Assembly: GCA_947446645.1 (NCBI GenBank)
Contig: CANFHA010000009.1
Location: 1 to 64,000 of the forward strand
Direction of reading: 5' to 3'
Source: Chitinophagaceae bacterium
Lineage (GTDB): Bacteria > Bacteroidota > Bacteroidia > Chitinophagales > Chitinophagaceae
Length of the DNA: 64,000 nucleotides
Under the pieces are notes generated by a model that saw only the letters and a program-made list of their open reading frames with translations, ran no database searches and had not been told where the DNA came from. Made by a program: the position numbers and the translations under genes. Shown here one piece after another: positions 1 through 7,279 of the stretch; the stretch's first letter is position 1; each line of letters begins with the position of its first letter.

Positions 1-135
1 TATTATAAAATGGTGCGCTATCAAATGGAATTCAACCCCATAAATCTTCAAGACTACATTAGCAAACGTAAGGAGATCAAAATCAAATATCTCGAACGAA
101 AACTCAAAGAACTAAAAACAACAGAAAACAGTTAG
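1..135 (+). CDS. C-terminal end of an unidentified protein (partial)
   Basis: The first frame is open from the window edge to a TAG at 133-135, giving at least 44 residues. It ends in a strongly basic, helix-prone tail (KRKEIKIKYLERKLKELK). The start lies outside the window, so the product cannot be named. Adenine-rich codon use is similar to other genes here. It may be the end of a real gene or a chance open frame; the charged amphipathic tail favours a real protein. Confidence 0.45.
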   Translation, partial: YYKMVRYQMEFNPINLQDYISKRKEIKIKYLERKLKELKTTENS

Positions 136-436
136 TTGTATAGAAGACGTTTTTTTTGAAAAGCACCAAACGATATGACGAAAGATTCCCACATGGCCGC
201 ATAAATCCTTTGCAAAACCGGAAAAAGACCAGAAAAAACCGGAAATCTCCTTACCTACTTATTTTTGCAAACAGTTGATTATCAGTCACAAAAGCCTATA
301 TTTTTATTGGGAAGGATTTTTCCGGAAACCGGAAAATCTAACACTAAACTCAGCAGTATAGCGTTACTGGGTTAACTACTACCTTTGCACAAATTATTAT
401 TTATCAATACCGTAAAACTCCTGTCTTAAAATAGTA
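136..436. other. Intergenic region with CCGGAAA motifs and two promoter candidates
   Basis: No gene is seen. The stretch holds four copies of CCGGAAA or its complement (about 217-240 and 317-335), and two matches to the Bacteroidota -7 element TAnnTTTG, at 260-267 (TATTTTTG) and 380-387. The same CCGGAAA pattern recurs around 26985-27080, so it may be a dispersed element. Confidence 0.5.
380..387 (+). promoter_or_regulatory. Promoter -7 element (TACCTTTG)
   Basis: This is an exact match to the Bacteroidota -7 consensus TAnnTTTG, about 50 bases upstream of the ABC exporter start. No clear -33 TTG element is seen at the usual distance. Confidence 0.55.
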
Positions 437-2242
437 ATGAAGAAAATCTCCAGGCTTTTAAACTATCTCGCAGACTATAAAGGAAAAATAGGTCTCTATT
501 TTCTTTTTAACCTGCTGAGCATCTCATTTGGTTTGTTGTCTTTCACTATGCTTATTCCTGTACTGCAGGTGTTATTTGGCATTAGCCCGGCTTCAACTGT
601 CAAAGCATCAACAAGCTCAGGCATTAACCACTATATCGATTCTTTCAAACATTTCCTGGTACACCAGGACAAACAAACTGCGCTCGCATACATCTGTATA
701 GTTATCGTGGTGTTCACCATACTTAAAAACCTTTTTCTCTACCTGGCCTTATATATACTGAACCCTTTGCGCAATGCTGTACTGCGGCGGCTACGCGACG
801 ACCTGTTTACCAAAACATTGTCGCTACCCATCGGTTTCTTTACCGAAGAACGTAAAGGAGACCTTATATCCCGCATGACCAATGACATTAATGAGGTGGA
901 GCTTTCTATAATGAGCGTGCTGGAAGTATTTATACGCGAACCGCTAACTATCATTGCCTTCCTTGGTGCAATGGTTTTTATCAGCTACAAACTTACTTTG
1001 ATACTGTTTGTTGGGTTGCCCGTGGCTGGGCTGATAATAGGCCGTATCAGTAAATCGTTACGCAAATCGTCCAACATTGCCCAGGAGCAACTGGGAAATA
1101 TGCTTGGTGTCATCGACGAAACACTGGTTGGCATGCGCGTACTAAAGGCGTTCAATGCCGAAAACCAACAGCACCTTCGCTTTATGAAGTTGAACAACCT
1201 GCTGTTCCGCACACGTAATCATATTGCTGCCAGGCGCGAACTGGCTTCTCCTCTATCAGAAACTATGGGCATTATAGTTGTCAGCATCATTCTCTGGATA
1301 GGGGGTAAAATGGTTTTTTCCAATACCGGTTTCGATGGCGCTACTTTCGTTGCCTATGTAGGCATGTTTAGCCAGATCATTAATCCATTCAAAAATCTCT
1401 CATCTGCATTTTACAATGTTCAAAAAGGCTCATCAGCCCTTGATCGGATAGAACACCTGCTTAGCGTGAAAAACACTATTACAGAGATTGCCAACCCTAA
1501 ACCCATTCCCTCTTTCTCTGACAACATCACGTTTAAGAACGTAGGCTTTGCCTATGGCGATAAGAAAATACTTGAGGGTATAGACCTGGTAGTGCAAAAG
1601 GGAAAAACAGTAGCACTTGTAGGTGCATCCGGTGCAGGGAAGTCTACGCTCGCAGATCTTATTCCACGCTTCCACGATGTCAGCTCAGGGGAGATACTTA
1701 TAGACGGTATTAACATAAAAGAATGCAAGCTTGACGACCTACGTCGCCTGATGGGTGTGGTAAGCCAGGACCCCATATTGTTCAATGACACCATCTATAG
1801 TAACATAACATTGGGCACAGGCGGTGCTACGCAGGAGCGTGTGGAAGAAGCTGCAAAGATCGCCAATGCCCATACCTTCATTACGCAGAAGGCAGATGGC
1901 TACCAGACCGTGGCGGGAGATAGAGGCGCAAGGCTTAGTGGTGGTGAGCGCCAGCGTGTTACCATTGCACGCGCTGTCCTCAAAAACCCACCCATACTTA
2001 TACTTGACGAGGCCACATCTTCGCTCGATACAGAAAGTGAGCGCATAGTGCAGGATGCCATCAATAATCTCATGAAAAACCGCACCTGTATTGTCATAGC
2101 CCATCGCCTCTCTACCGTGCAGCATGCCGATGAGATCATAGTGCTGGAAAAAGGCCGTATTGTAGAGCGTGGCACACACACAGGCTTGCTTGCCAACAAT
2201 GGCATTTACAAGCGCCTGGTAGAAATGCAGCAAGTGAAATAG
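437..2242 (+). CDS. ABC exporter, MsbA-like (fused permease and ATPase)
   Basis: This 601-residue half-transporter has an N-terminal six-helix ABC exporter domain (about residues 15-315) and a C-terminal nucleotide-binding domain. Visible motifs are Walker A GASGAGKS (about 396-403), Q-loop VVSQDP, signature LSGGERQR (about 500), Walker B ILILDEATSSLD and the H-loop in IAHRLST. The length and single-chain layout fit the MsbA/lipid flippase group, which works as a homodimer in the inner membrane. The substrate (lipid A core, another lipid or a drug) cannot be told from sequence. A TAnnTTTG promoter lies 50 bases upstream, and the gene appears to be a single unit. Confidence 0.9.
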   Translation: MKKISRLLNYLADYKGKIGLYFLFNLLSISFGLLSFTMLIPVLQVLFGISPASTVKASTSSGINHYIDSFKHFLVHQDKQTALAYICIVIVVFTILKNLFLYLALYILNPLRNAVLRRLRDDLFTKTLSLPIGFFTEERKGDLISRMTNDINEVELSIMSVLEVFIREPLTIIAFLGAMVFISYKLTLILFVGLPVAGLIIGRISKSLRKSSNIAQEQLGNMLGVIDETLVGMRVLKAFNAENQQHLRFMKLNNLLFRTRNHIAARRELASPLSETMGIIVVSIILWIGGKMVFSNTGFDGATFVAYVGMFSQIINPFKNLSSAFYNVQKGSSALDRIEHLLSVKNTITEIANPKPIPSFSDNITFKNVGFAYGDKKILEGIDLVVQKGKTVALVGASGAGKSTLADLIPRFHDVSSGEILIDGINIKECKLDDLRRLMGVVSQDPILFNDTIYSNITLGTGGATQERVEEAAKIANAHTFITQKADGYQTVAGDRGARLSGGERQRVTIARAVLKNPPILILDEATSSLDTESERIVQDAINNLMKNRTCIVIAHRLSTVQHADEIIVLEKGRIVERGTHTGLLANNGIYKRLVEMQQVK

Positions 2243-2378
2243 AACAGAGATCAGCAAATGAACAATGGCATACCTGCAATTTCACCACACACTTTTCACT
2301 TTTTACTTTCAACTTTTGCCTTAAGTAAATACCCATAAAAACGGAATAAAAAAATTTTATCTCATTATACCCTTAACA

Positions 2379-2386
2379 TATATTTG
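2379..2386 (+). promoter_or_regulatory. Promoter -7 element (TATATTTG) of galE
   Basis: Exact TAnnTTTG match 55 bases upstream of the galE start, in an AT-rich stretch that includes a run of seven adenines. Confidence 0.6.
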
Positions 2387-2440
2387 CAAGAGAGCATTGC
2401 TCAATTAGTAATACACTGGCATTTCAACATTTAATATTTT

Positions 2441-3478
2441 ATGGGTAATAAAATTCTTGTTACAGGCGGTTGTGGTTATATAGGTGGTCATACTATTGTA
2501 GATCTCATTCAGAATGGTTTTGATGTTATTTCAGTCGATGACCTTTCGCGTGGCTCTATGAAAATGCTTCATGGTATAGAAAAGATAGTGGGACGTCCTA
2601 TCAAGAATTATAAAGTAGACCTGTGCGACCTTGATGATACCGAGGCTATATTTATTGAGAATCCTGATCTTGTTGGTGTTATCCATTTCGCAGCATTTAA
2701 GTCAGTACCGGAATCTGTGGAGCATCCGCTCATGTATTTCAAGAACAATCTTAACTCACTTATCAATATCCTGCAGTGTGCCGAAGATTTTGATGTAGAT
2801 AACTTCGTGTTCTCTTCATCCTGCTCGGTATATGGCAACACTACGCAGCTTCCGGTATCAGAAGAGGCACCACTTGCCGAGCCTGAATCGCCCTATGCAC
2901 GCACCAAGCAAATGGGTGAAGCCATCTGCCGCGATTTTACCAATCTTCATAAAGACTTCAATACCATATTACTTCGTTATTTCAACCCGGTAGGTGCGCA
3001 CTCTTCGGCACAGATCGGTGAGTTCCAGGACCTCTCAGAAAGTGTGGTGCCGGTTATCACCAAGACAGCTATTGGCGCGCGTAAAGAGATGACCGTTTTC
3101 GGAACCGATTACGATACACGCGATGGTTCTTGCGTGCGCGACTATATACATGTAAGTGATATAGCCCATGCACATACCAAGGCGTTGCAGTACATCATTG
3201 AAGATCGCAACAAGTCTAACTGCGAGATTTACAATCTTGGCACCGGCAACGGCGTCACGGTGCTGGAGCTGATTGCTGCTTTCGAAAAAGTGTCTGGCGA
3301 AAAGTTGAATTACAAATTAGGCCCTCGCCGCCCGGGTGATGTTATTGAAGTATATGCCAACAATAACAAGGCACGCAAACAACTGGGCTGGGAAACTAAG
3401 TATGACCTGGACGCAATGATGGACACAGCATGGCGCTGGGAGCAGGTAGTAGCAGCATCTAAAAAGACTGCTCAGTAA
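2441..3478 (+). CDS. galE: UDP-glucose 4-epimerase
   Basis: The enzyme interconverts UDP-glucose and UDP-galactose in the cytoplasm, supplying galactose for surface polysaccharides. The 345-residue protein is an extended short-chain dehydrogenase: the NAD-binding TGGCGYIGGH is at residues 8-17, the serine-rich catalytic strand is SSSCSVYG, and the YxxxK pair is Y152/K156 in SPYARTK. The typical GalE segment RYFNPVGAH follows, and length is normal for the family. It has its own promoter and stands alone. Another epimerase specificity (for example UDP-GlcNAc) is possible, but the sequence looks like classical GalE. Confidence 0.93.
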   Translation: MGNKILVTGGCGYIGGHTIVDLIQNGFDVISVDDLSRGSMKMLHGIEKIVGRPIKNYKVDLCDLDDTEAIFIENPDLVGVIHFAAFKSVPESVEHPLMYFKNNLNSLINILQCAEDFDVDNFVFSSSCSVYGNTTQLPVSEEAPLAEPESPYARTKQMGEAICRDFTNLHKDFNTILLRYFNPVGAHSSAQIGEFQDLSESVVPVITKTAIGARKEMTVFGTDYDTRDGSCVRDYIHVSDIAHAHTKALQYIIEDRNKSNCEIYNLGTGNGVTVLELIAAFEKVSGEKLNYKLGPRRPGDVIEVYANNNKARKQLGWETKYDLDAMMDTAWRWEQVVAASKKTAQ

Positions 3479-3499
3479 TAAGTAGGAGGTAAGGAACTA

Positions 3500-3685
3500 T
3501 TACCAGTAACCGCCATAATGCGCACGTGGGCGATAGTGGTGGCGGTGCCAGAAATAGTTGTGCTGTTTGTGAGCTATGTACTTTTTCTTATTCACGTATT
3601 TGGCGCTATAAATAGTGCGGCCACAGCTACTTGCGAAAACAAGCAATATCAACAGAGCTATCAGACTGGTAAGTTTGTTTTTCAT
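3500..3685 (-). CDS. Small lipoprotein, histidine- and tyrosine-rich
   Basis: A 61-residue protein starts with MKNKLTSLIALLILLVF and a lipobox ASSC, so it should be exported and lipidated. The mature part is short and rich in His, Tyr and Arg (HRHHYRPRAHYGGYW). The ATG at 3685 was chosen because it gives a clean signal peptide; the frame stays open upstream to 3814, but that extension would bury the signal. The function is unknown. It lies convergently 21 bases from the end of galE. Confidence 0.7.
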   Translation of the reverse strand: MKNKLTSLIALLILLVFASSCGRTIYSAKYVNKKKYIAHKQHNYFWHRHHYRPRAHYGGYW

Positions 3686-3878
3686 ACGAATTGAGTCGCA
3701 AAATACTTTATTATTTAATATCGTGTTAGCACCAAGGCTTATTTTCTTTCCTTTACCTTGCGTTTTAGTTTTTATAATGTGAGATAAGGACCAATGAATT
3801 ACGTTGTCATTCATTTTAACAATTCCAGGGAAACCCTATTCCCTTCTTCATCGTTAATATCATACACCACTAAATTTT

Positions 3879-4394
3879 ATGAAAAACATGAAAAAGATAT
3901 CACTGCTATTATCAGTCGTTTTGCTCGTGGGCAGCATAGCTGCCTGCACTGCCCAGCAGCCACAGGATGAAAAGAATAACCCCTACTTCAGTCAGGGGGG
4001 AAATACTAAGCTATCGGTAACAGATGCACAATGGAAAAAAGTGCTGGCGCCAAAGGTTTACAACATCATGCGTGAAAAGGGAACGGAGATGGCAAACACA
4101 GGCCCTTATGTACACAACCCTAAAAAAGGAACCTATTACTGCGCAGCTTGTGGCCATGCCCTGTTCAGCTCAGATACCAAGTTCGACAGCGGCACAGGCT
4201 GGCCTAGCTTCTTCAAGTCGCTTAATGATGGCGTGAAGCAGGCTAAAGACGACTCCTACGGCATGGAGCGGGATGAAGTGGTTTGTGCTCGTTGCGGTGG
4301 CCACCTGGGCCATGTATTTGACGACGGACCCAAACCCACCGGCCTGCGCTACTGCATGAATGGCTATGCTCTGCACTTTACCCCTAACCCCTAA
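3879..4394 (+). CDS. msrB: Peptide-methionine (R)-S-oxide reductase, lipoprotein form
   Basis: MsrB reduces the R epimer of methionine sulfoxide in damaged proteins. The 171-residue protein carries a lipoprotein signal (lipobox IAAC, Cys near residue 23), so it should act in the periplasm or at a membrane surface rather than in the cytoplasm. The SelR fold is complete: zinc ligands are in the CAAC and CARC pairs, with the typical [10 protein letters not shown] and [11 protein letters not shown] segments. The catalytic cysteine is Cys159 in [11 protein letters not shown], where most family members have RYCINSAAL. The electron donor is not encoded next to it; a thioredoxin-like protein is at 5176-5781. 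Confidence 0.93.
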   Translation: MKNMKKISLLLSVVLLVGSIAACTAQQPQDEKNNPYFSQGGNTKLSVTDAQWKKVLAPKVYNIMREKGTEMANTGPYVHNPKKGTYYCAACGHALFSSDTKFDSGTGWPSFFKSLNDGVKQAKDDSYGMERDEVVCARCGGHLGHVFDDGPKPTGLRYCMNGYALHFTPNP

Positions 4395-4413
4395 CCTGCC
4401 TGCCGGTAGGCGG
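4395..4413. repeat. Palindromic CCTGCCTGCCGGTAGGC-type repeat
   Basis: The sequence right after the msrB stop is a near-palindrome in which GCCT pairs with AGGC around a CCGG centre. Such short elements are dispersed in Bacteroidota intergenic DNA. It may also act as a weak terminator. Confidence 0.5.
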
Positions 4414-4442
4414 TAGGGCCTTTCCCTTATTCTGTAAATACT

Positions 4443-4450
4443 TATTTTTG
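4443..4450 (+). promoter_or_regulatory. Promoter -7 element (TATTTTTG) of nth
   Basis: Exact TAnnTTTG match 70 bases before the nth start. Transcription from it would place the C/G-rich repeat at 4493-4519 inside the 5' untranslated region. Confidence 0.5.
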
Positions 4451-4492
4451 AAGAGGAATGATACTGAAGTTGAAAATATATTCACAAGCTAA

Positions 4493-4519
4493 CTCCCCCT
4501 TTAGGGGGTTGGGGGGTTT
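4493..4519. repeat. Dispersed repeat CTCCCCCTTTAGGGGG-TTGGGGGG-TTT
   Basis: A C-rich/G-rich element in which CCCCCTTTAGGGGG can form a hairpin, followed by a second G run. It touches the nth start codon and takes the place of a ribosome binding site. A partial copy in the opposite orientation is at 39746-39764. Confidence 0.7.
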
Positions 4520-5179
4520 ATGACTAAAAAAGAACGTTACACATTCATTATCGACTGGTTTCAGAAGAACATGCCAAATGCGGAGACAGAGCTCCACTAC
4601 GGCAGTCCCTACGAGCTTCTGGTAGCAGTGATTCTATCTGCGCAATGCACAGATAAGCGGGTAAACATGGTAACACCGGCCCTGTTCAAAAAATTTCCTG
4701 GGCCGGAAAGCCTCGCCGATGCTGAATTTGAAGATGTAGAGCCGCTGATCAAAAGCGTCACTTTTGCCAACAATAAGTCACGCCATCTTATAGGCATGGC
4801 TAAGATGCTGATGGAAAAGTTCAAAGGTGAAGTACCGGACAATATGGAAGACCTGGTGCTGTTACCGGGTGTGGGCCGTAAGACCGCTAATGTTATTGTT
4901 TCCGTAGTGTTTCACCAGCCCGGTATGGCCGTAGACACCCATGTGTTCAGGGTATCAGCACGCATCGGGCTTACCACTAAGGCTAAAACACCCTTGCAAA
5001 CTGAACAGCAACTGGTAGCTAACATCCCGGAAGATCTGCTGGCAATAGCCCACCACTGGCTTATACTGCATGGTCGCTACATATGCGTGGCACGCAGGCC
5101 AAAATGTGAGCAATGCGGACTTAAGCCTGCCTGTAAGTTCTTTCAGACAGATATGAAATACATTGTAAACGAGGCCTAG
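4520..5179 (+). CDS. nth: Endonuclease III
   Basis: This base-excision-repair glycosylase/AP lyase removes oxidised pyrimidines. The 219-residue protein has the helix-hairpin-helix LLPGVGRKTAN with catalytic Lys121, the catalytic Asp139 in AVDTHVFR, and a 4Fe-4S cluster motif with spacing C-x6-C-x2-C-x5-C at the C-terminus (CVARRPKCEQCGLKPAC). Length and N-terminus fit Nth from the first ATG. There is no Shine-Dalgarno sequence, because a dispersed G-rich repeat abuts the start codon. The 3' end overlaps the convergent thioredoxin-like gene by four bases. Confidence 0.95.
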   Translation: MTKKERYTFIIDWFQKNMPNAETELHYGSPYELLVAVILSAQCTDKRVNMVTPALFKKFPGPESLADAEFEDVEPLIKSVTFANNKSRHLIGMAKMLMEKFKGEVPDNMEDLVLLPGVGRKTANVIVSVVFHQPGMAVDTHVFRVSARIGLTTKAKTPLQTEQQLVANIPEDLLAIAHHWLILHGRYICVARRPKCEQCGLKPACKFFQTDMKYIVNEA

Positions 5180-5781
5180 TGACCCATAGGAGAAGATGGT
5201 GAAGCGTGTGGTGGTTCCGCCATTTCACGATCCCACCTGGTAGTGTAGGATTTCTGGTATGCATCCCACGCCTGGTGCTTGTAAGCATTGTCGCCCAGGT
5301 AGGTTAGCAAAGGTTCTATCTGGCTTACAGTCAAATACCCTGGTATGGATTGTGGATTCTGGAAATTCTCCATCATCACAACAGCAGTAGGATATGACAT
5401 TGTACCCTTCATCATTTCCACCGCAAATGTATTTGCCTTGTACTCTGGTTTAAAAGTATATTCTTTGCCCTGGAAATGGATTACTTCTTTAGTTTCCGCA
5501 TTGAAGCGAACTGCGTAGAAGTTGTTGTTCATGTACCTAATGAGGTCAGGATTCTGGAAGGTAGATACATCCATTTTTTTGCACCAGCCACACCAGTCGG
5601 TGTACATATCTATGTATACTTTCTTGGGGTTTTCCTTCATTTTGGCCTGCAGCTCATCTATAGATGTTATCCAGTGGATCTCTTCGTGAGGCGGCTGTGG
5701 TGCTGGTGATATCTTTTTCCATGCCAGCATTACTGTGCTGATCATTAATATAGGCACAACAAAAAGCAATACTCGTTTCAT
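5176..5781 (-). CDS. Thioredoxin-fold protein, membrane-anchored or secreted
   Basis: The 201-residue protein begins with a hydrophobic segment (about residues 4-20) that acts as a signal or anchor. A thioredoxin fold follows with YTDWCGWCKKMD (CGWC active site) and a cis-proline region MSYPTAVVM. This pattern fits the thioredoxin_7/DUF255-like family that reduces or carries disulfides in the periplasm. The C-terminal 30 residues are low-complexity and end in PPHASPSSPMGH. Its partner is unknown; it could supply electrons to the lipoprotein MsrB nearby, but this is only suggested by proximity. Confidence 0.85.
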   Translation of the reverse strand: MKRVLLFVVPILMISTVMLAWKKISPAPQPPHEEIHWITSIDELQAKMKENPKKVYIDMYTDWCGWCKKMDVSTFQNPDLIRYMNNNFYAVRFNAETKEVIHFQGKEYTFKPEYKANTFAVEMMKGTMSYPTAVVMMENFQNPQSIPGYLTVSQIEPLLTYLGDNAYKHQAWDAYQKSYTTRWDREMAEPPHASPSSPMGH

Positions 5782-5822
5782 TCTTCCTTGATTTAGAGAA
5801 ACGAATTTACAATTATTCCATG

Positions 5823-5830
5823 TAGTTTTG
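5823..5830 (+). promoter_or_regulatory. Promoter -7 element (TAGTTTTG) of ubiX
   Basis: TAnnTTTG match 20 bases before the ATG at 5850. It places the transcription start near 5836, on top of the alternative TTG start at 5835, which favours the ATG. Confidence 0.5.
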
Positions 5831-5849
5831 CCAATTGGCCGATAATTTT

Positions 5850-6413
5850 ATGATAAAGATAGCAGTTGCAGTTACAGGGGCCAGCGGGTCAATATACGCG
5901 AAAGTTTTGCTGGAACAGTTGCAGCGCCTTAGAGACCAGGTAGCCGAAGTATCGGTGGTATGGAGCGACAATGCGTACACGGTTTGGCAACATGAGCTTG
6001 GCAATGAAGACTACGCCAAAGTGCCGTTCAAAACCTGGGGTAAGAACGACTTTATGGCGCCCTTCGCATCCGGCAGCTCCTCTTACAGTGCACTCATCAT
6101 TTGCCCGTGCAGTATGGGCACACTAGGGCGCATAGCCGGTGGTATAAGCAACGACCTGGTAACCCGTGCAGCCGATGTAATGCTCAAAGAACGCCGCAAG
6201 CTGATTTGCGTAGTGCGAGAAACACCCTACAACCTCATTCACCTGCGCAACATGACCGCGGTAACTGAGGCAGGCGGCATCATTTGCCCGGCTACACCAT
6301 CATTCTACAGCAAGCCAAAGACAATAGATGATGTGGCTTATACAGTTATCCACCGGGTGCTACAGCTCGCGGGATTGAATGCTGAGGGATATAGATGGGG
6401 GGAAGGAAGTTGA
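5850..6413 (+). CDS. ubiX: Flavin prenyltransferase
   Basis: UbiX joins dimethylallyl phosphate to FMN to make prenylated FMN, the cofactor of UbiD-type decarboxylases. The 187-residue protein shows the flavin-binding GASGSIYAKVLLEQL at the N-terminus and the family segment CPCSMGTLGRIAGGISNDL followed by RAADVMLKERRKL. The ATG at 5850 gives the normal family start (MIKIAVAVTGASG); a TTG five codons earlier is less likely because of promoter spacing. No ubiD partner is in the window. It is followed by mazG, with a short repeat between them. Confidence 0.92.
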   Translation: MIKIAVAVTGASGSIYAKVLLEQLQRLRDQVAEVSVVWSDNAYTVWQHELGNEDYAKVPFKTWGKNDFMAPFASGSSSYSALIICPCSMGTLGRIAGGISNDLVTRAADVMLKERRKLICVVRETPYNLIHLRNMTAVTEAGGIICPATPSFYSKPKTIDDVAYTVIHRVLQLAGLNAEGYRWGEGS

Positions 6414-6427
6414 TAGGTTGATTAGTG
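6409..6427. repeat. Short AGTTGATAGGTTGATTAGTG repeat at ubiX stop
   Basis: The ubiX stop codon (AGT TGA) is embedded in a run of GTTGAT/GGTTGATTAG units. A longer array of the same unit covers the stop codon of the MerR gene at 33455-33486. Confidence 0.45.
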
Positions 6428-6463
6428 AATTCGACATTTAATAAAATCAAGACCAGATATTTA

Positions 6464-7249
6464 ATGGAATACTCAAAATCAATAGAACGGCTAAGGAAAA
6501 TAATGGATGAGCTGCGGGAGCAGTGCCCGTGGGATAAGAAGCAGACCATACATACGCTGAGGCCGCAAACGCTGGAGGAGATCTATGAGCTGATGGATGA
6601 TATTACCAGTGAGAACTGGCAAGGCATAAAGGAGGAGCTGGGCGATCTGTTGCTGCACATAGTGTTCTACAGCAAGATAGGCGCCGAGCAAAACCAGTTC
6701 ACTTTCGATGATGTGGTTGAAGGTGTGTGCAATAAGCTCATTAACCGCCACCCGCACATATACGGCAGCGTGAAGGTGGAAAATGAAGAAGAGGTAAAAC
6801 AAAACTGGGAAAAGATAAAGCAGGCAGAAGGCAAAAAATCGATATTGAGTGGTGTGCCGCCGTCTATGCCTGCCCTTATAAAGGCGCTGCGCCTGCAGGA
6901 AAAGACAAAACAAGTGGGCTTTGAATGGGATAATACCGCCCAGGTAAAGGAAAAAGTGGACGAGGAGATACAGGAGCTATATGAGGCAGTGGCAGGCGGT
7001 GACCAAAAAGAAATAGAGGGTGAGTTTGGCGATGTTATGTTCGCGCTTATCAATTACGCCCGGTTCATAAAAGTAGATCCGGAACTGGCACTGGAGCAGA
7101 CCAATAAGAAATTCATACGCCGCTTTCAGAGTATAGAGCAAATGGCGGAGGGCCAGGGCAAATCGCTGCATGATATGACCCTTGGTGAAATGGATGCACT
7201 GTGGAACAAGGTGAAGGAAGAAGAGCGCAGCCAGGCCCCCGGCCGGTAG
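6464..7249 (+). CDS. mazG: Nucleoside triphosphate pyrophosphohydrolase
   Basis: MazG hydrolyses NTPs or dNTPs to monophosphates and pyrophosphate, cleaning aberrant nucleotides and affecting stress responses. The 261-residue protein has two tandem MazG domains, like the E. coli enzyme: the first has CPWDKKQTIHTLRPQTLEEIYEL and EELGDLLLH, the second has EEIQELYEAV and GEFGDVMFAL. These carry the acidic metal-binding residues of the all-alpha NTPase fold. The ATG at 6464 was preferred to a GTG at 6425, because the latter lies in the repeat after ubiX and adds 13 unconserved residues. Confidence 0.93.
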   Translation: MEYSKSIERLRKIMDELREQCPWDKKQTIHTLRPQTLEEIYELMDDITSENWQGIKEELGDLLLHIVFYSKIGAEQNQFTFDDVVEGVCNKLINRHPHIYGSVKVENEEEVKQNWEKIKQAEGKKSILSGVPPSMPALIKALRLQEKTKQVGFEWDNTAQVKEKVDEEIQELYEAVAGGDQKEIEGEFGDVMFALINYARFIKVDPELALEQTNKKFIRRFQSIEQMAEGQGKSLHDMTLGEMDALWNKVKEEERSQAPGR

Positions 7250-7254
7250 CGAAT

Positions 7255-7262
7255 TAATTTTG
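7255..7262 (+). promoter_or_regulatory. Promoter -7 element (TAATTTTG)
   Basis: TAnnTTTG match 18 bases upstream of the start of the large sensor kinase. Confidence 0.5.
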
Positions 7263-7279
7263 TTATCTTCACTAACTCT

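Noticed and set aside
6425-6463. GTG start giving mazG 13 extra residues
   Set aside because: The extension lies in a dispersed repeat and is not expected in the family; the ATG at 6464 fits the usual start.
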